A DNA stretch of 35,613 nt, taken from assembly GCF_003946515.1 (NCBI RefSeq), contig NZ_RHOM01000020.1, forward strand, positions 1-35,613, written 5' to 3'. Each line of letters opens with the position of its first letter. Position 1 is the first letter of the stretch. Below the pieces are notes generated by a model. That model was not told the origin of the DNA, searched no databases, and worked only from the letters and a program-made list of their open reading frames with translations. Made by a program: the position numbers and the translations under genes. The stretch is from Companilactobacillus zhongbaensis. Its GTDB lineage: Bacteria > Bacillota > Bacilli > Lactobacillales > Lactobacillaceae. Of this stretch, positions 7,441 through 15,599 are shown piece after piece.

Positions 7441-8853
7441 TTAGTCGTTGAGGTTATATCTGAGCTTCATGTGTTCTGAACCAAAAATAACCATATCACC
7501 GAGTAGTTTAGTTTGGCGTTTCAAAGAATCTGTGGCTAATTTGTCGTTAGCTTTTTCAAGATACTTTTGAATGTCAGCACTACTTTGCTTTTTAATATCA
7601 GCGTCTGTGTCATGTTGGATCTTTCTGTATGAACCCATTGCTTCGAGTTCGAAGGTGTTTCTGAAGTCAACGTACAAGTCGTAATTAGTATCACCTAGAA
7701 GGGCAGTGGTACAGCTGAGCCAGTACATGTTGTTGAGGTTGAATTCACCGTCAGCATCTTTATAAGTAGCTGGTGTATCAGTCACGTTTGAGTAAAATGG
7801 TACGACGGTGTTGAAAGTATTGGCACCAAAGGCTAACCAGTGGATACCTGCGATTTCATCGGGTACGTTGTTTCTGATTTGTAAGATGTGAACGTCGTGG
7901 TTCCGGTTGATACCGATTGGACGGAATTTAGTCTTATCTGACTCCGATCCGTCACCGTAGACATCGTATTTCGTGTTTTCGTAGTGAGAACTTAAAACGA
8001 ATTTGACGTCTTCGATCGAGATCTTGCGGTTGGCGTGACAAATGAAAGGCAAGTCTTGATCTTGTGGGTCTCTTTCAGCATCTGGTGTGAAATATTTTTG
8101 ACCGAACCAAGCGCGTGGGTTGTTGTAGACTGTATCTTTGATAGTTGAGCTACCGAAGATGTGACGTAAGTTGTAGCCATTTTCGTCGGGGTTAAGATCG
8201 TTTTCTTCAATAAAGTCTTGGAGATCTTTTGAACTCAAAGTATCTTCAGAATCGAAGTCGAATGAATCGATGTTCATTCTGTTAGGTGCTACAACGTAGG
8301 CATCGTCAGGGATACGAACGGCTGCCCAGTGGTGACCTCCGATAGATTCGAACCACCAAACGTTGTCTTTATCTGAAAAAGCAATCCCGTTAGTTTCGTA
8401 AGTTCCGTATTTTTCAAGTAATTCACCTAAACGGAGTACGCCTTCTTTAGCGCTGTGGATGTATGGCAACACTAGTGTGACCATGTCTTCTTCACCGATC
8501 CCGGCTTCCTCAAGCGGGTCTAATCCAAGAACCCGTGAGTTAGTGGTGATCGTTTCAGTAGCTGACATGGCGATGTTTTCGCTGTTGATTCCGGCTGCGG
8601 CCCAAGTTCCGTTAGTTAGGATGGAATTTGGGATCGAAGTGTAGCGCAGGGGATTATCTGGAAGGTCGACCTTAACGTTACTGATAACTGATTGGTAATG
8701 CTTTGGTTGATCTTCAGGGTTTACGACCACGAAACGTTCTGGGTCAAGTGCCTCATGACCGTCATCGTTTCTTGAGATAATAGTTGACCCGTCGATCGAA
8801 GCCTTTTTACCAACTAGGACCGTGGTACACGAACCCTTGATTCTTTTTGTCAT
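7441..8853 (-). CDS. pepD: C69-family dipeptidase (peptidase U34, PepD type)
   Basis: 470 residues from ATG 8853, chosen because AAGGAGG lies 8 nt upstream. An earlier ATG at 8874 would place that site inside the gene. The N-terminus [18 protein letters not shown] puts the likely nucleophile at Cys9, as in lactobacillar PepD, an Ntn-hydrolase. The following [11 protein letters not shown] segment and a central [13 protein letters not shown] block are family hallmarks. It acts in the cytosol on dipeptides from imported peptides. Lactobacilli often carry several such paralogues, so the symbol marks the family. A promoter with TATAAT (8885-8890) and a weak -35 TTTAGA (8908-8913) lies just upstream. 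Confidence 0.9.
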   Translation of the reverse strand: MTKRIKGSCTTVLVGKKASIDGSTIISRNDDGHEALDPERFVVVNPEDQPKHYQSVISNVKVDLPDNPLRYTSIPNSILTNGTWAAAGINSENIAMSATETITTNSRVLGLDPLEEAGIGEEDMVTLVLPYIHSAKEGVLRLGELLEKYGTYETNGIAFSDKDNVWWFESIGGHHWAAVRIPDDAYVVAPNRMNIDSFDFDSEDTLSSKDLQDFIEENDLNPDENGYNLRHIFGSSTIKDTVYNNPRAWFGQKYFTPDAERDPQDQDLPFICHANRKISIEDVKFVLSSHYENTKYDVYGDGSESDKTKFRPIGINRNHDVHILQIRNNVPDEIAGIHWLAFGANTFNTVVPFYSNVTDTPATYKDADGEFNLNNMYWLSCTTALLGDTNYDLYVDFRNTFELEAMGSYRKIQHDTDADIKKQSSADIQKYLEKANDKLATDSLKRQTKLLGDMVIFGSEHMKLRYNLND

Positions 8854-8884
8854 TGCAGAGTCCTCCTTATGCATATTCTCCCCA

Positions 8885-8913
8885 ATTATAACGTTTTTAG
8901 TAGGACTTCTAAA
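8885..8913 (-). promoter_or_regulatory. Promoter of the C69 dipeptidase gene
   Basis: Minus-strand TATAAT at 8885-8890, a 17-nt spacer and TTTAGA at 8908-8913 (four of six to TTGACA). The start would fall about 30 nt before the ATG. Confidence 0.55.
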
Positions 8914-9058
8914 CCGAACATCTATGCAAAAGATAAATACTTTTGTAAAAAATCGACTTTGCGACAGTTATTTAAAATAATTCGATCACGAAAAAGATTT
9001 ATTTATCATTAATAAAATTTATTCGTTAACAAATTTGACTTTTAGTATGATAGATTTT

Positions 9059-9100
9059 ATTTGTATACAAATGAGAAAATCGTTTACAAATTGAATTTGT
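9059..9100 (+). promoter_or_regulatory. Pair of ATTTGT/ACAAAT palindromes upstream of the TerB_N gene
   Basis: A perfect 14-bp palindrome, ATTTGTATACAAAT (9059-9072), is followed by ACAAAT-TGA-ATTTGT (9086-9100). A further ACAAAT lies at 9029-9034. The second palindrome touches the Shine-Dalgarno GGGGAG (9101-9106). A -35-like TTGACT is at 9035-9040. The layout suggests a repressor operator, but the regulator is unknown. Confidence 0.45.
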
Positions 9101-9115
9101 GGGGAGAATTTAAGG

Positions 9116-10036
9116 ATGAGTTTTTTAGCAACAATATTTGGAAGAGATTTATTGTCGCACGAATTATCTGATCAACAAAATGAACGTCGGGTCGAAAAGC
9201 TGCACGCGGGGGCGCACAGTTTTAACATTTGTTCTTCGATCTTAGATCTGCTTTGGTTTGGGGATGGCAGACGCAAGAACACTGAAGAATTTGAAGACAG
9301 TTCAATCTCAGAGCCGTCAGAAATATTTACACACAATCAAGTTTATCGTGAGCAGATCGATAAGGTGGGGAACTATCCGTGTTTCAAGGATTTCACACCT
9401 GGTCAAAAGTACGCTTTTTTTGAATGGCTAGAAAATATCGAACGTAAAGATGACGTGGGTTATGCATATATTCTTTTATATGCTTTAGAACGCCGGATCT
9501 TCATGGGCAGCAAGGTCGAACCAGCTGTCGACTTGTTGTGTAAACTGCATGGACTAGTTGATGATGAAGAATTTTTACGTCAATCTGCCGAAGCATTAGT
9601 TTGGGCAGCTTATAAGTATAAGCGAGTTGAATTTTTGAATTGCTTGCGTAATGATGAGATCCCAGAAGAATTACAGATCTTAGTCAAACTTTATACGCAT
9701 GGTCATTTGCACGCTCATGATATTATGTTGATCTCTGAAAAGTTGGGGATGGACAATCAACGCTATGTCACGGGTAAACCAAGACTTTTTGAGAAGATCT
9801 TGAACGACAAATTGGATGCGAAATACCAAAAGAGTCATTTTTCGATCAATAATGTCGATCATGCTGGTAAAGATAATGTTTGTATCAGTTTGTCTAATTT
9901 CTCATTGCCAAAAGATGAACGCCGGATCAAAGTTCCTAATTTGTTAACGCATAAAGACGTTCGCAAGCCTTTGGTCAAGATGCTTGAACAGACGAGTGAA
10001 GACGTGCGGATCGAATTGATCGGCCATTACAAATAA
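9116..10036 (+). CDS. TerB N-terminal domain (TerB_N) protein
   Basis: 306 residues from ATG 9116 with GGGGAG upstream. Residues about 75-125 (NYPCFKDFTPGQKYAFFEWL, then DVGYAYILLYALERR) match the TerB_N pattern 'YP.y.dLs..Qr..YL.Wl......igY.flY.ygLERR'. This domain usually accompanies TerB/TerC-like stress or defence modules. The remainder is a mixed helical region without a recognised domain. There is no signal peptide. The C-terminal part repeatedly uses basic-acidic pairs (PKDERRIKVP). It leads a run of accessory membrane and coiled-coil genes. Function is unproven; the TerB context suggests envelope stress or phage-related roles. Confidence 0.7.
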   Translation: MSFLATIFGRDLLSHELSDQQNERRVEKLHAGAHSFNICSSILDLLWFGDGRRKNTEEFEDSSISEPSEIFTHNQVYREQIDKVGNYPCFKDFTPGQKYAFFEWLENIERKDDVGYAYILLYALERRIFMGSKVEPAVDLLCKLHGLVDDEEFLRQSAEALVWAAYKYKRVEFLNCLRNDEIPEELQILVKLYTHGHLHAHDIMLISEKLGMDNQRYVTGKPRLFEKILNDKLDAKYQKSHFSINNVDHAGKDNVCISLSNFSLPKDERRIKVPNLLTHKDVRKPLVKMLEQTSEDVRIELIGHYK

Positions 10037-10161
10037 TATTTGTTGTAAGCACTGATGAAAAAAATAGCAACTCAAAACTTAATCCTAACTTTAGAAGTAT
10101 TAATATCCTATATAATGTAAAATTCTATATATAGATACTTTTTTTACAGGGGTGTAAATAT

Positions 10162-10947
10162 ATGGAGACTAGGATGTCACGAAATCGGCGCAGTGTGCGT
10201 CATAAGAAGCCACTTTACAAGAAGTGGTGGTTTTGGGTACTGATCGTTTTAGTACTGATTATTTTTGGAAAAGCTATTTCGGGTGGAAGTAGCGATGCTG
10301 TTTTCTTGGATGTGAATAAGACTACTGCTACTTTGAGCAGCGATAGTTCTGAAGCCAAGATCTCGTTTGATACTAATAAGGGTAACAAGTATACGGTGAC
10401 GGATACGTCTAGCAACAAAGAAGTCGTTAATGCTACAGCTGATACTGGTTCTGAAGAGATCACATTTTCATCAGCCGGTGAGTATCGGATCAAGGTCGAA
10501 CGAAATGATGAGACTAAGTCTAAGATCATCACTATCAAGCCGGTAAACGCTAATGACTCAGAAGCAGATATGGAACAAGAGCCTGCAGAAACGACTGACG
10601 ATACGCAGAAACCAGCTAAGTCAGCTGATTCTAACAGTGTTCCACGCGAGTACAAGTCGGCTTTGAGAAAAGCCAAAAGCTACTCAGATACGATGCACAT
10701 GTCAAAAGCTGGTATTTACGACCAATTGACATCAGAGTATGGTGAAAAGTTCTCGGCTGAAGCAGCTCAATACGCCGTGGATAACTTAAAGGCGGATTAC
10801 AACGCTAACGCCTTGAAAAAAGCTAAGTCTTATCAAGATGATCAAGACATGTCGCCTGAAGGCATTCGTGATCAACTAACTTCCGAATACGGTGAAAAAT
10901 TCACGCAAGAAGAAGCAGACTATGCAATCGAACATTTGAATGATTAA
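10162..10947 (+). CDS. Membrane-anchored Ltp-family protein (two Ltp/HeH repeats)
   Basis: 261 residues, ATG 10162 with AGGGG nine bases upstream. A basic head (RNRRSVRHKKPLYKKWW) precedes one transmembrane helix at about 24-37 (WVLIVLVLIIFG). There is no lipobox Cys, so this is a signal-anchored protein facing outward. A beta-rich domain follows (about 45-125), then an acidic Thr/Glu linker. Two repeats of about 45 residues come last, each with 'A..KAKSY...M..M...GI.DQLTSEYGEKF...A.YA...L'. This repeat defines the host-cell-surface Ltp family. In Streptococcus phage TP-J34, Ltp blocks DNA entry of superinfecting phage. A similar protective role here is an inference. Confidence 0.8.
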   Translation: METRMSRNRRSVRHKKPLYKKWWFWVLIVLVLIIFGKAISGGSSDAVFLDVNKTTATLSSDSSEAKISFDTNKGNKYTVTDTSSNKEVVNATADTGSEEITFSSAGEYRIKVERNDETKSKIITIKPVNANDSEADMEQEPAETTDDTQKPAKSADSNSVPREYKSALRKAKSYSDTMHMSKAGIYDQLTSEYGEKFSAEAAQYAVDNLKADYNANALKKAKSYQDDQDMSPEGIRDQLTSEYGEKFTQEEADYAIEHLND

Positions 10948-10954
10948 AACTAAG

Positions 10955-10982
10955 TCGGTATTCAGTTGAATGCCGATTTTTT
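10955..10982 (+). terminator. Terminator after the Ltp-family gene
   Basis: TCGGTATTCA (10955-10964) pairs with TGAATGCCGA (10967-10976) with one wobble, then six T. Confidence 0.75.
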
Positions 10983-10998
10983 AATAAGTGGGGGAATT

Positions 10999-11694
10999 AT
11001 GCAAAGTAGGATGACACGTTATCATACGCAGAAAAAAGTTTCTTGGGGGTATTTGGGACTTTCTGTAGTGCCAGCAGTATTGGTCGTTACATTGATGTTT
11101 GGGATAAACGCGGAAACCTTGTTGAAACTGACTTTGGCGATATTTTTGATTTTAAGCATTATAGGACTGATTTTCATTGGGATCGCGATAGTTGATCGAA
11201 TCACTGGAAAAAGCGACCGTAAAGTCGAAATGGCAGCCATAGGCGTGGTATTGTCGATACTTCTCTTGGTATTTTCTTATCGGACCATTTGTAGCACTAA
11301 TTACTCCGAAAAAGGTGACTTGATAGTCAACGTCTTTCAAAAACGGCGTTTGGATCAAACGGCTAAAAAATTCCAACATATTAAAAAGACTTTGAAAAGC
11401 GACGATAATTTAGCTCAACGAAAAATAGCATTAAAGGAACTGAACGAAATTTCGATAGCTACTTTAGAAAACACTAAATCGCTGAAAGGTCGTTCAGGAT
11501 TGAAAGATTCCATCAATGACATCCGTGCAGCGCTAAAAGGGGATAATGGTACATTTGTGGAAATCAATTTGATGGTAGTCGCTGCAACTTATGGTTATTC
11601 CGTTTTGACGGAACATTATACTAACCAGCAGTTTAAACAAGATAATGCTCGGACTGTGAATACTTTTGTTAAGGATGCAGGGGTTAAGTTGTAG
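10999..11694 (+). CDS. Membrane protein of unknown function
   Basis: 231 residues from ATG 10999, which follows GGGGG with 4-nt spacing. A TTG at 10966 was rejected because it lies in the terminator. Two hydrophobic helices come first (about 19-38 and 45-67: WGYLGLSVVPAVLVVTLMFG and a LAIFLILSIIGLIFIGIAIV stretch). A third follows a basic loop (VEMAAIGVVLSILLLVFSY), then a soluble helical domain of about 135 residues rich in Lys, Asp and Thr. No family is recognised. The gene is read in the same direction as its neighbours but is separated from them by terminators. Confidence 0.6.
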   Translation: MQSRMTRYHTQKKVSWGYLGLSVVPAVLVVTLMFGINAETLLKLTLAIFLILSIIGLIFIGIAIVDRITGKSDRKVEMAAIGVVLSILLLVFSYRTICSTNYSEKGDLIVNVFQKRRLDQTAKKFQHIKKTLKSDDNLAQRKIALKELNEISIATLENTKSLKGRSGLKDSINDIRAALKGDNGTFVEINLMVVAATYGYSVLTEHYTNQQFKQDNARTVNTFVKDAGVKL

Positions 11695-11765
11695 AGCAAA
11701 ACACAGTTTTAGCATATTTTAAGGATTTATTTTACGAATGGATTTGTAAATATGATGGTAATGAA

Positions 11766-11808
11766 TCATAACTGACAGCATATAGTTGTTGGTTATTTTT
11801 TTTGCGGT
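11766..11808 (+). terminator. Terminator, first copy of a 40-bp repeat
   Basis: ATAACTGACA pairs imperfectly with TGTTGGTTAT and is followed by eight T. The block from CATAACTGACAGC to the T run and GC is repeated identically at about 12498-12537, in front of the second coiled-coil gene. This supports duplication of a gene-plus-terminator unit. Confidence 0.6.
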
Positions 11809-11888
11809 CTTTCAAGAAAATTGGCATAAGTCAATTAGTCTGTTTTGCGTAATTTAATATATCACCATGTTAAGATTAGGAGGAATTC

Positions 11889-12332
11889 ATGTCAGAAGAA
11901 AATGCACAGAGATTATTATCTATTGATTCTAATGGAGGAGGGGGAAGAATGGACGATTTTGTTACCGAAAAGCAGTTTAGTAAATTTGAATCTCAAGTAA
12001 ATCGCAATTTCGATTTAGTTAATCAGAGAATCGAGGATGTAAGTACCAAGTCTGATAGACATTATGAAGATTTAAATAAAAAAATTGATTCATTTAAAGA
12101 CTCCGTCGACAAGCGATTTACCAACATGGATAATAGATTTAATTCGATGGATACTAAATTTACAACAATCGATAATAAATTTAATTCGATAGATACTAAA
12201 CTTACAACAATCGATAATAAATTTATTTCACTGGAAAATAGAATGGATCAAGGTCAAAAAATGGAAAAAATTTATTTTATGGTTTTTTCTGGGTTTTTTG
12301 TAGCTGTGCTTACTACTCTGTTTTTTAAGTGA
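11889..12332 (+). CDS. Tail-anchored coiled-coil protein, paralogue 1
   Basis: 147 residues, ATG 11889 after TTAGGAGG. The N-terminus, with RLLSIDSNGGGGRMDDFVTEKQF, is shared with the 12620 gene (RLVPFDSGGGGKMDENFVTKKEF). A heptad-type coiled coil with repeats of 'D(N/T)(R/K)F(N/T)' fills residues 40-120. A C-terminal membrane helix (about 126-145: IYFMVFSGFFVAVLTTLFF) ends in a single Lys. This predicts a tail-anchored protein with its coil in the cytosol. The layout recalls phage XhlA/BhlA-type proteins, but no homology is claimed. Function unknown. Confidence 0.7.
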   Translation: MSEENAQRLLSIDSNGGGGRMDDFVTEKQFSKFESQVNRNFDLVNQRIEDVSTKSDRHYEDLNKKIDSFKDSVDKRFTNMDNRFNSMDTKFTTIDNKFNSIDTKLTTIDNKFISLENRMDQGQKMEKIYFMVFSGFFVAVLTTLFFK

Positions 12333-12402
12333 TTTTATTAGTTAATTTTGATAACAGACGGTCCATACTATTCTGATTCTGAAAGTACAATTCATCATAG
12401 GA

Positions 12403-12447
12403 TGTCAGGTGAGACCAACAAACGGTTAGTACCTTTTTCAATATGAA
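12403..12447 (+). pseudogene. Remnant of a third coiled-coil gene copy
   Basis: The bases from 12403 (ATGTCAGGTGAGACCAACAA and the next 15) match the start of the 12620 gene (ATGTCAGACGAAACCAACAA...) almost base for base through CGGTTAGTACCTTTT. After ten codons encoding MSGETNKRLVPF the similarity stops, and the frame ends in TGA. The remnant is followed about 50 bp later by the second copy of the 40-bp terminator repeat, so a former gene has lost nearly all of its body. Confidence 0.65.
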
Positions 12448-12495
12448 AACTTTTGTAGGAACAAGCATTGTTTCTAGAGATTCGTTATAGAATCC

Positions 12496-12538
12496 AAGCA
12501 TAACTGACAGCATATAGTTGTTGGTTATTTTTTTTGCA
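12496..12538 (+). terminator. Terminator, second copy of the 40-bp repeat
   Basis: Same sequence as at about 11768-11807, from CATAACTGACAGC through the eight-T run. It follows the gene remnant and precedes the 12620 gene. Confidence 0.6.
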
Positions 12539-12619
12539 ATTTTTGTTAAAAATGGAATAACTCTAATGGCTATTTCTGCGTAATTTACTTTAGCAAGATG
12601 ATATTATAAGGAGGAAGTT

Positions 12620-13294
12620 ATGTCAGACGAAACCAACAAACGGTTAGTACCTTTTGATTCCGGTGGAGGAGGAAAAATGGACGAAAATTTTGTAACAAAA
12701 AAGGAGTTTCAAGATTTTGAATCCAAAGTCGATCATCATTTCGATGAAACTAATACACAATTAAATAACTTAAATTCCCGAATCGATAAATCTCGTGATG
12801 AATTAGCAGGTAGGATCGATAATCTTGAACAGTCAAATACAAGTCGTTTTGATGCTATCGATCATCGATTTACCCAAATCGATCAAAGGTTTATACATAT
12901 AGATGGAAAATTTGTCCATATGGATGAGCGATTCGAGCAAATTGATCAAAGGTTTATTCAAATGGATGGCCGATTCAAACAAATTGATCAAAGGTTTATC
13001 CAAATGGATGGCCGATTCAAACAAATTGATCAAAGGTTTATTCAGATGGATGGCCGATTCAAACAAATTGATCAAAGACTTATACATATGAATGCGAAAA
13101 TTGATAATATGGGTGAGTCAATCAATGAGAGATTCAATTTCATGGAAAATAAGTTTGAGACTAAATTCAATGAAATGAATAAGTTGGTTAATGCTCGAAC
13201 AGACAATATTCTTAAACAGGAAAAAATATATTTAAGCGTTTTGTCGGGATTGATTGTTGCATCTGTTATTGCAAGTTTTTTAACGCGTCTTTAA
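12620..13294 (+). CDS. Tail-anchored coiled-coil protein, paralogue 2 with 14-residue tandem repeats
   Basis: 224 residues, ATG 12620 behind AAGGAGG. It shares its N-terminal block with the 11889 product and again ends in a membrane helix (about 202-221: SVLSGLIVASVIASFL). The middle is a longer coil built of 14-residue units, IDQRFIQMDGRFKQ, repeated three times nearly exactly with diverged units on both sides. Fourteen residues is two heptads, so copy number can change coil length without breaking register. A basic residue pair lies just before the membrane helix. Function unknown; a membrane-tethered scaffold or ruler is possible. Confidence 0.72.
   Translation: MSDETNKRLVPFDSGGGGKMDENFVTKKEFQDFESKVDHHFDETNTQLNNLNSRIDKSRDELAGRIDNLEQSNTSRFDAIDHRFTQIDQRFIHIDGKFVHMDERFEQIDQRFIQMDGRFKQIDQRFIQMDGRFKQIDQRFIQMDGRFKQIDQRLIHMNAKIDNMGESINERFNFMENKFETKFNEMNKLVNARTDNILKQEKIYLSVLSGLIVASVIASFLTRL
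12938..13079 (+). repeat. 42-bp tandem repeat inside the coiled-coil gene
   Basis: Units start at 12938, 12980, 13022 and 13064 with CAAATTGATCAAAG and run through a GGATGGCCGATTCAAA block. Three are nearly identical and the last is diverged. The period is exactly 42 bp, so the frame is kept. Opposite-frame open stretches here are by-products of this period. Confidence 0.9.
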
Positions 13295-13304
13295 CATATT
13301 CATT

Positions 13305-13337
13305 AAAAAAAGCTAGCCGATTTGGCTAGCTTTTTGC
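13305..13337. terminator. Bidirectional terminator between the coiled-coil gene and usp
   Basis: AAAAAAAGCTAGCC-gattt-GGCTAGCTTTTT: a perfect stem flanked by A and T runs, serving two convergent genes. Confidence 0.85.
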
Positions 13338-13344
13338 GTTCTAT

Positions 13345-13779
13345 TTATCTAAAAATCATAACTGAAATATCAGCGTATTTAGCCATGTAGGCAGCTTGGG
13401 AACCGAAGTGACGTTTGATGCCGCTTCTTGATTCAGAACCAATTACTAGTAGATCAGGTTGTAAGGCTGGGATCAATTTTTTGATGATCGTTTCGCCTGG
13501 TTCGCCTTCGTCTACTACTGCTGTGACGTGTTCTACGCCAGCATCTAAAGCTAATTTTTTATACTTGAGGATGTGATCTTCAAGTTCTTTTCTTTCACCG
13601 TGAACGTAATCTTTATCTAGTGCTTGAAAGACGTTCATATCGTCGCTTTCTAGGACTGAAGCGATGATCAGTTCGGAATGGTCTTCTTTGGAAGTGTGGA
13701 TCGCATACTTGAGTGCGAGTAGTGAATCTTCTGAATCGTCGACACCCACTAAAATTCGTTTAAATACATTATCACTCAT
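13345..13779 (-). CDS. Universal stress protein (UspA family)
   Basis: 144 residues, a single Usp domain. The N-terminus FKRILVGVDDSEDSLLALKY supplies the strand-Asp motif that contacts adenine. The C-terminal VIGSESRSGIKRHFGSQAAY is a variant of the nucleotide-binding G-x2-G-x9-G(S/T) motif in which some glycines are Ser. The protein is cytosolic. It lies 18 nt downstream of mntH and is very probably its operon partner, as in several lactobacilli, which suggests a link to metal or oxidative stress. It starts at ATG 13779. Confidence 0.88.
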   Translation of the reverse strand: MSDNVFKRILVGVDDSEDSLLALKYAIHTSKEDHSELIIASVLESDDMNVFQALDKDYVHGERKELEDHILKYKKLALDAGVEHVTAVVDEGEPGETIIKKLIPALQPDLLVIGSESRSGIKRHFGSQAAYMAKYADISVMIFR

Positions 13780-13797
13780 TTTTTTCTCCCTCAGTTT

Positions 13798-15372
13798 TTA
13801 TTCTGCTTCGGCTGCTAGTTTGGCAGCGTAACGTTTGTTACCACGGTAAAGTTCAACAATCGTCCAAATTAGTAAGGCAATTACTAAGACAATCAATACG
13901 TAGGCAATTGAATCGGCCATTTGAAGTTCCCCAGTAGTTGCATGGTCACCGAAGAATGCTTCGATCGAAGCTGGTAAGCCTTTCATGTTCAAGTAAGTTA
14001 AGGCGATTACTGAGAACCAGCCTAAGATCTTGATGACGATATTGTTTTTGAATCGGTTACCCATTTCTACCTTGCTGTCAGTCATTAATAGTAATGGCAA
14101 CATGGAGAATGGTAGGGCAAAGGCTAAGAATACTTGAGAGTTGTTCATTAAGTTGTTTAATGCAGTGTGTTCATCGATAGCGGATTTTCCACTAGTCATC
14201 AAAACGCAGATCAATACTGGGATAACTGAGATCAAACGTGTTACTAAACGACGTAGCCAAAGTGGCATTCTCATGTGGACGAATCCTTCCATGATAACTT
14301 GACCAGTTAAAGTACCAGTAATAGTTGAGTTTTGACCAGATGCTAGAAGGGCAACAGCGAATAATGTAGCCAATGTACCTGATTTAGCAACGCTGATCAA
14401 AATAGGGTTACTCAAAGTTGATGTATCTTTTAAAGCTTCATATAATCCGAAGAATGATGGGTCAGAAACAGCACCATTCTTGAAAACAGCAACACCCATG
14501 ACTAGGAGCAAGGCGTTAACGAAAAAAGCAGCCGTTAATTGGATATTTGAATCCCAAGCTGAGAAACGAACAGCAGTAGCAACGTCTTCTTCATCGTTGT
14601 GATCGATAGCTCTAGTTTGTGAGATAGCTGAGTGTAAGTACAAGTTGTGAGGCATAACAGTGGCACCAATAATACCTAGAGCACCACTAAGTGGAGTCAT
14701 TCCGGCAACAGAACGTGATTCATCAAATGTTTCTGCTGAAGGGACTAATCCTTTAACTACAGCACCCCAGTTAGGATCTGAAAGTGCTACTTGATATGCG
14801 AAAACGAAAATAATAACGAGAATCAAAGCAACAACGATCGCTTCGATTTTTCTGAATCCAATTTTTGTTAATAATAACAGTAGTAAAACATCGAGAACGG
14901 TAATAAATACGGCAACTACTAGCGGGATGTTGAATAGCAAGTATAACGCGATAGCAGCACCGATAACTTCAGCGATATCAGTCGCCATGATGGCTAACTC
15001 GGTCAGTATCCATAAGATGATCCCAAGGGACTTACTGGTTCTAGCACGAATAGCTTGAGCTAAATCCATTTGAGTCACTATTCCAAGTTTGGCGGCCATG
15101 TATTGCAAAAGCATCGCGACCAAACTTGAAATTAGGATGATTGACATCAATAAATACTGGAAATTTTGACCACCAGTGATAGAAGTTGACCAGTTACCTG
15201 GATCCATGTAACCAACAGCAACTAATGCACCTGGGCCAGAGTAGGCGAGAAGTGTTTTCCAAAAGCCCTTCCCCTTAGGAACCTTAACAGTTCCGTTGAT
15301 TTCTTCCAATGATGGTCCATTAGCATATTGGATCAGCTTTTTGCCGCCATTGGAATGCTTGTTATCTGACAT
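13798..15372 (-). CDS. mntH: NRAMP-type Mn2+/H+ symporter MntH
   Basis: 524 residues with about eleven membrane helices. The helix-1 metal motif DPGN is in GYMDPGNWSTS (about residues 54-64), and the helix-6 motif MPHNLYLHSA is near 245. Both are diagnostic for NRAMP proton-coupled divalent metal importers. Lactobacilli use high cytosolic Mn in place of much superoxide dismutase, so MntH is a core nutrient importer for them. It starts at ATG 15372 with AAGGGG upstream. A well-formed promoter and a TTAG-N6-CTAA palindrome lie upstream and suggest control by a DtxR-type metalloregulator. Confidence 0.93.
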   Translation of the reverse strand: MSDNKHSNGGKKLIQYANGPSLEEINGTVKVPKGKGFWKTLLAYSGPGALVAVGYMDPGNWSTSITGGQNFQYLLMSIILISSLVAMLLQYMAAKLGIVTQMDLAQAIRARTSKSLGIILWILTELAIMATDIAEVIGAAIALYLLFNIPLVVAVFITVLDVLLLLLLTKIGFRKIEAIVVALILVIIFVFAYQVALSDPNWGAVVKGLVPSAETFDESRSVAGMTPLSGALGIIGATVMPHNLYLHSAISQTRAIDHNDEEDVATAVRFSAWDSNIQLTAAFFVNALLLVMGVAVFKNGAVSDPSFFGLYEALKDTSTLSNPILISVAKSGTLATLFAVALLASGQNSTITGTLTGQVIMEGFVHMRMPLWLRRLVTRLISVIPVLICVLMTSGKSAIDEHTALNNLMNNSQVFLAFALPFSMLPLLLMTDSKVEMGNRFKNNIVIKILGWFSVIALTYLNMKGLPASIEAFFGDHATTGELQMADSIAYVLIVLVIALLIWTIVELYRGNKRYAAKLAAEAE

Positions 15373-15402
15373 AAAAATTAATTCCCCTTTCCTAACTAGT
15401 AC

Positions 15403-15431
15403 ATTCTAACTCACACATTAGCACATGTGAA
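15403..15431 (-). promoter_or_regulatory. mntH promoter
   Basis: Minus-strand -10 TAGAAT at 15403-15408, 17-nt spacer, -35 TTCACA at 15426-15431 (five of six). Confidence 0.6.
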
Positions 15432-15439
15432 TACCAATA

Positions 15440-15453
15440 TTAGGCAAGGCTAA
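15440..15453. promoter_or_regulatory. Possible MntR/DtxR-type box upstream of mntH
   Basis: TTAGGCAAGGCTAA, a palindrome of TTAG-N6-CTAA with further A/T symmetry outside. This is the general form of operators for DtxR-family Mn regulators. It sits 9 bp upstream of the -35, which is more distant than a classic repressor site, so the assignment is tentative. Confidence 0.4.
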
Positions 15454-15599
15454 ATTTTAAAAATATATCATGAAGATGGTGTAATCGGTTAAATCATTGA
15501 AAGAATAGGATTTCAATTAGTGTACATTTGTCAATATTTAGCATAGAATAACTAAATATTAATATTAATAAACAAATTTCTCTTCAGAGAAACAAAAAA

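Noticed and set aside
12833-13091. Open frames on both strands across the coiled-coil repeat
   Set aside because: They mirror the 42-bp period, which is a multiple of three, so every frame stays open. None has a ribosome site.
15373-15599. Manganese (yybP-ykoY) riboswitch before mntH
   Set aside because: The promoter leaves only about 25 nt of leader and no conserved riboswitch core is visible.
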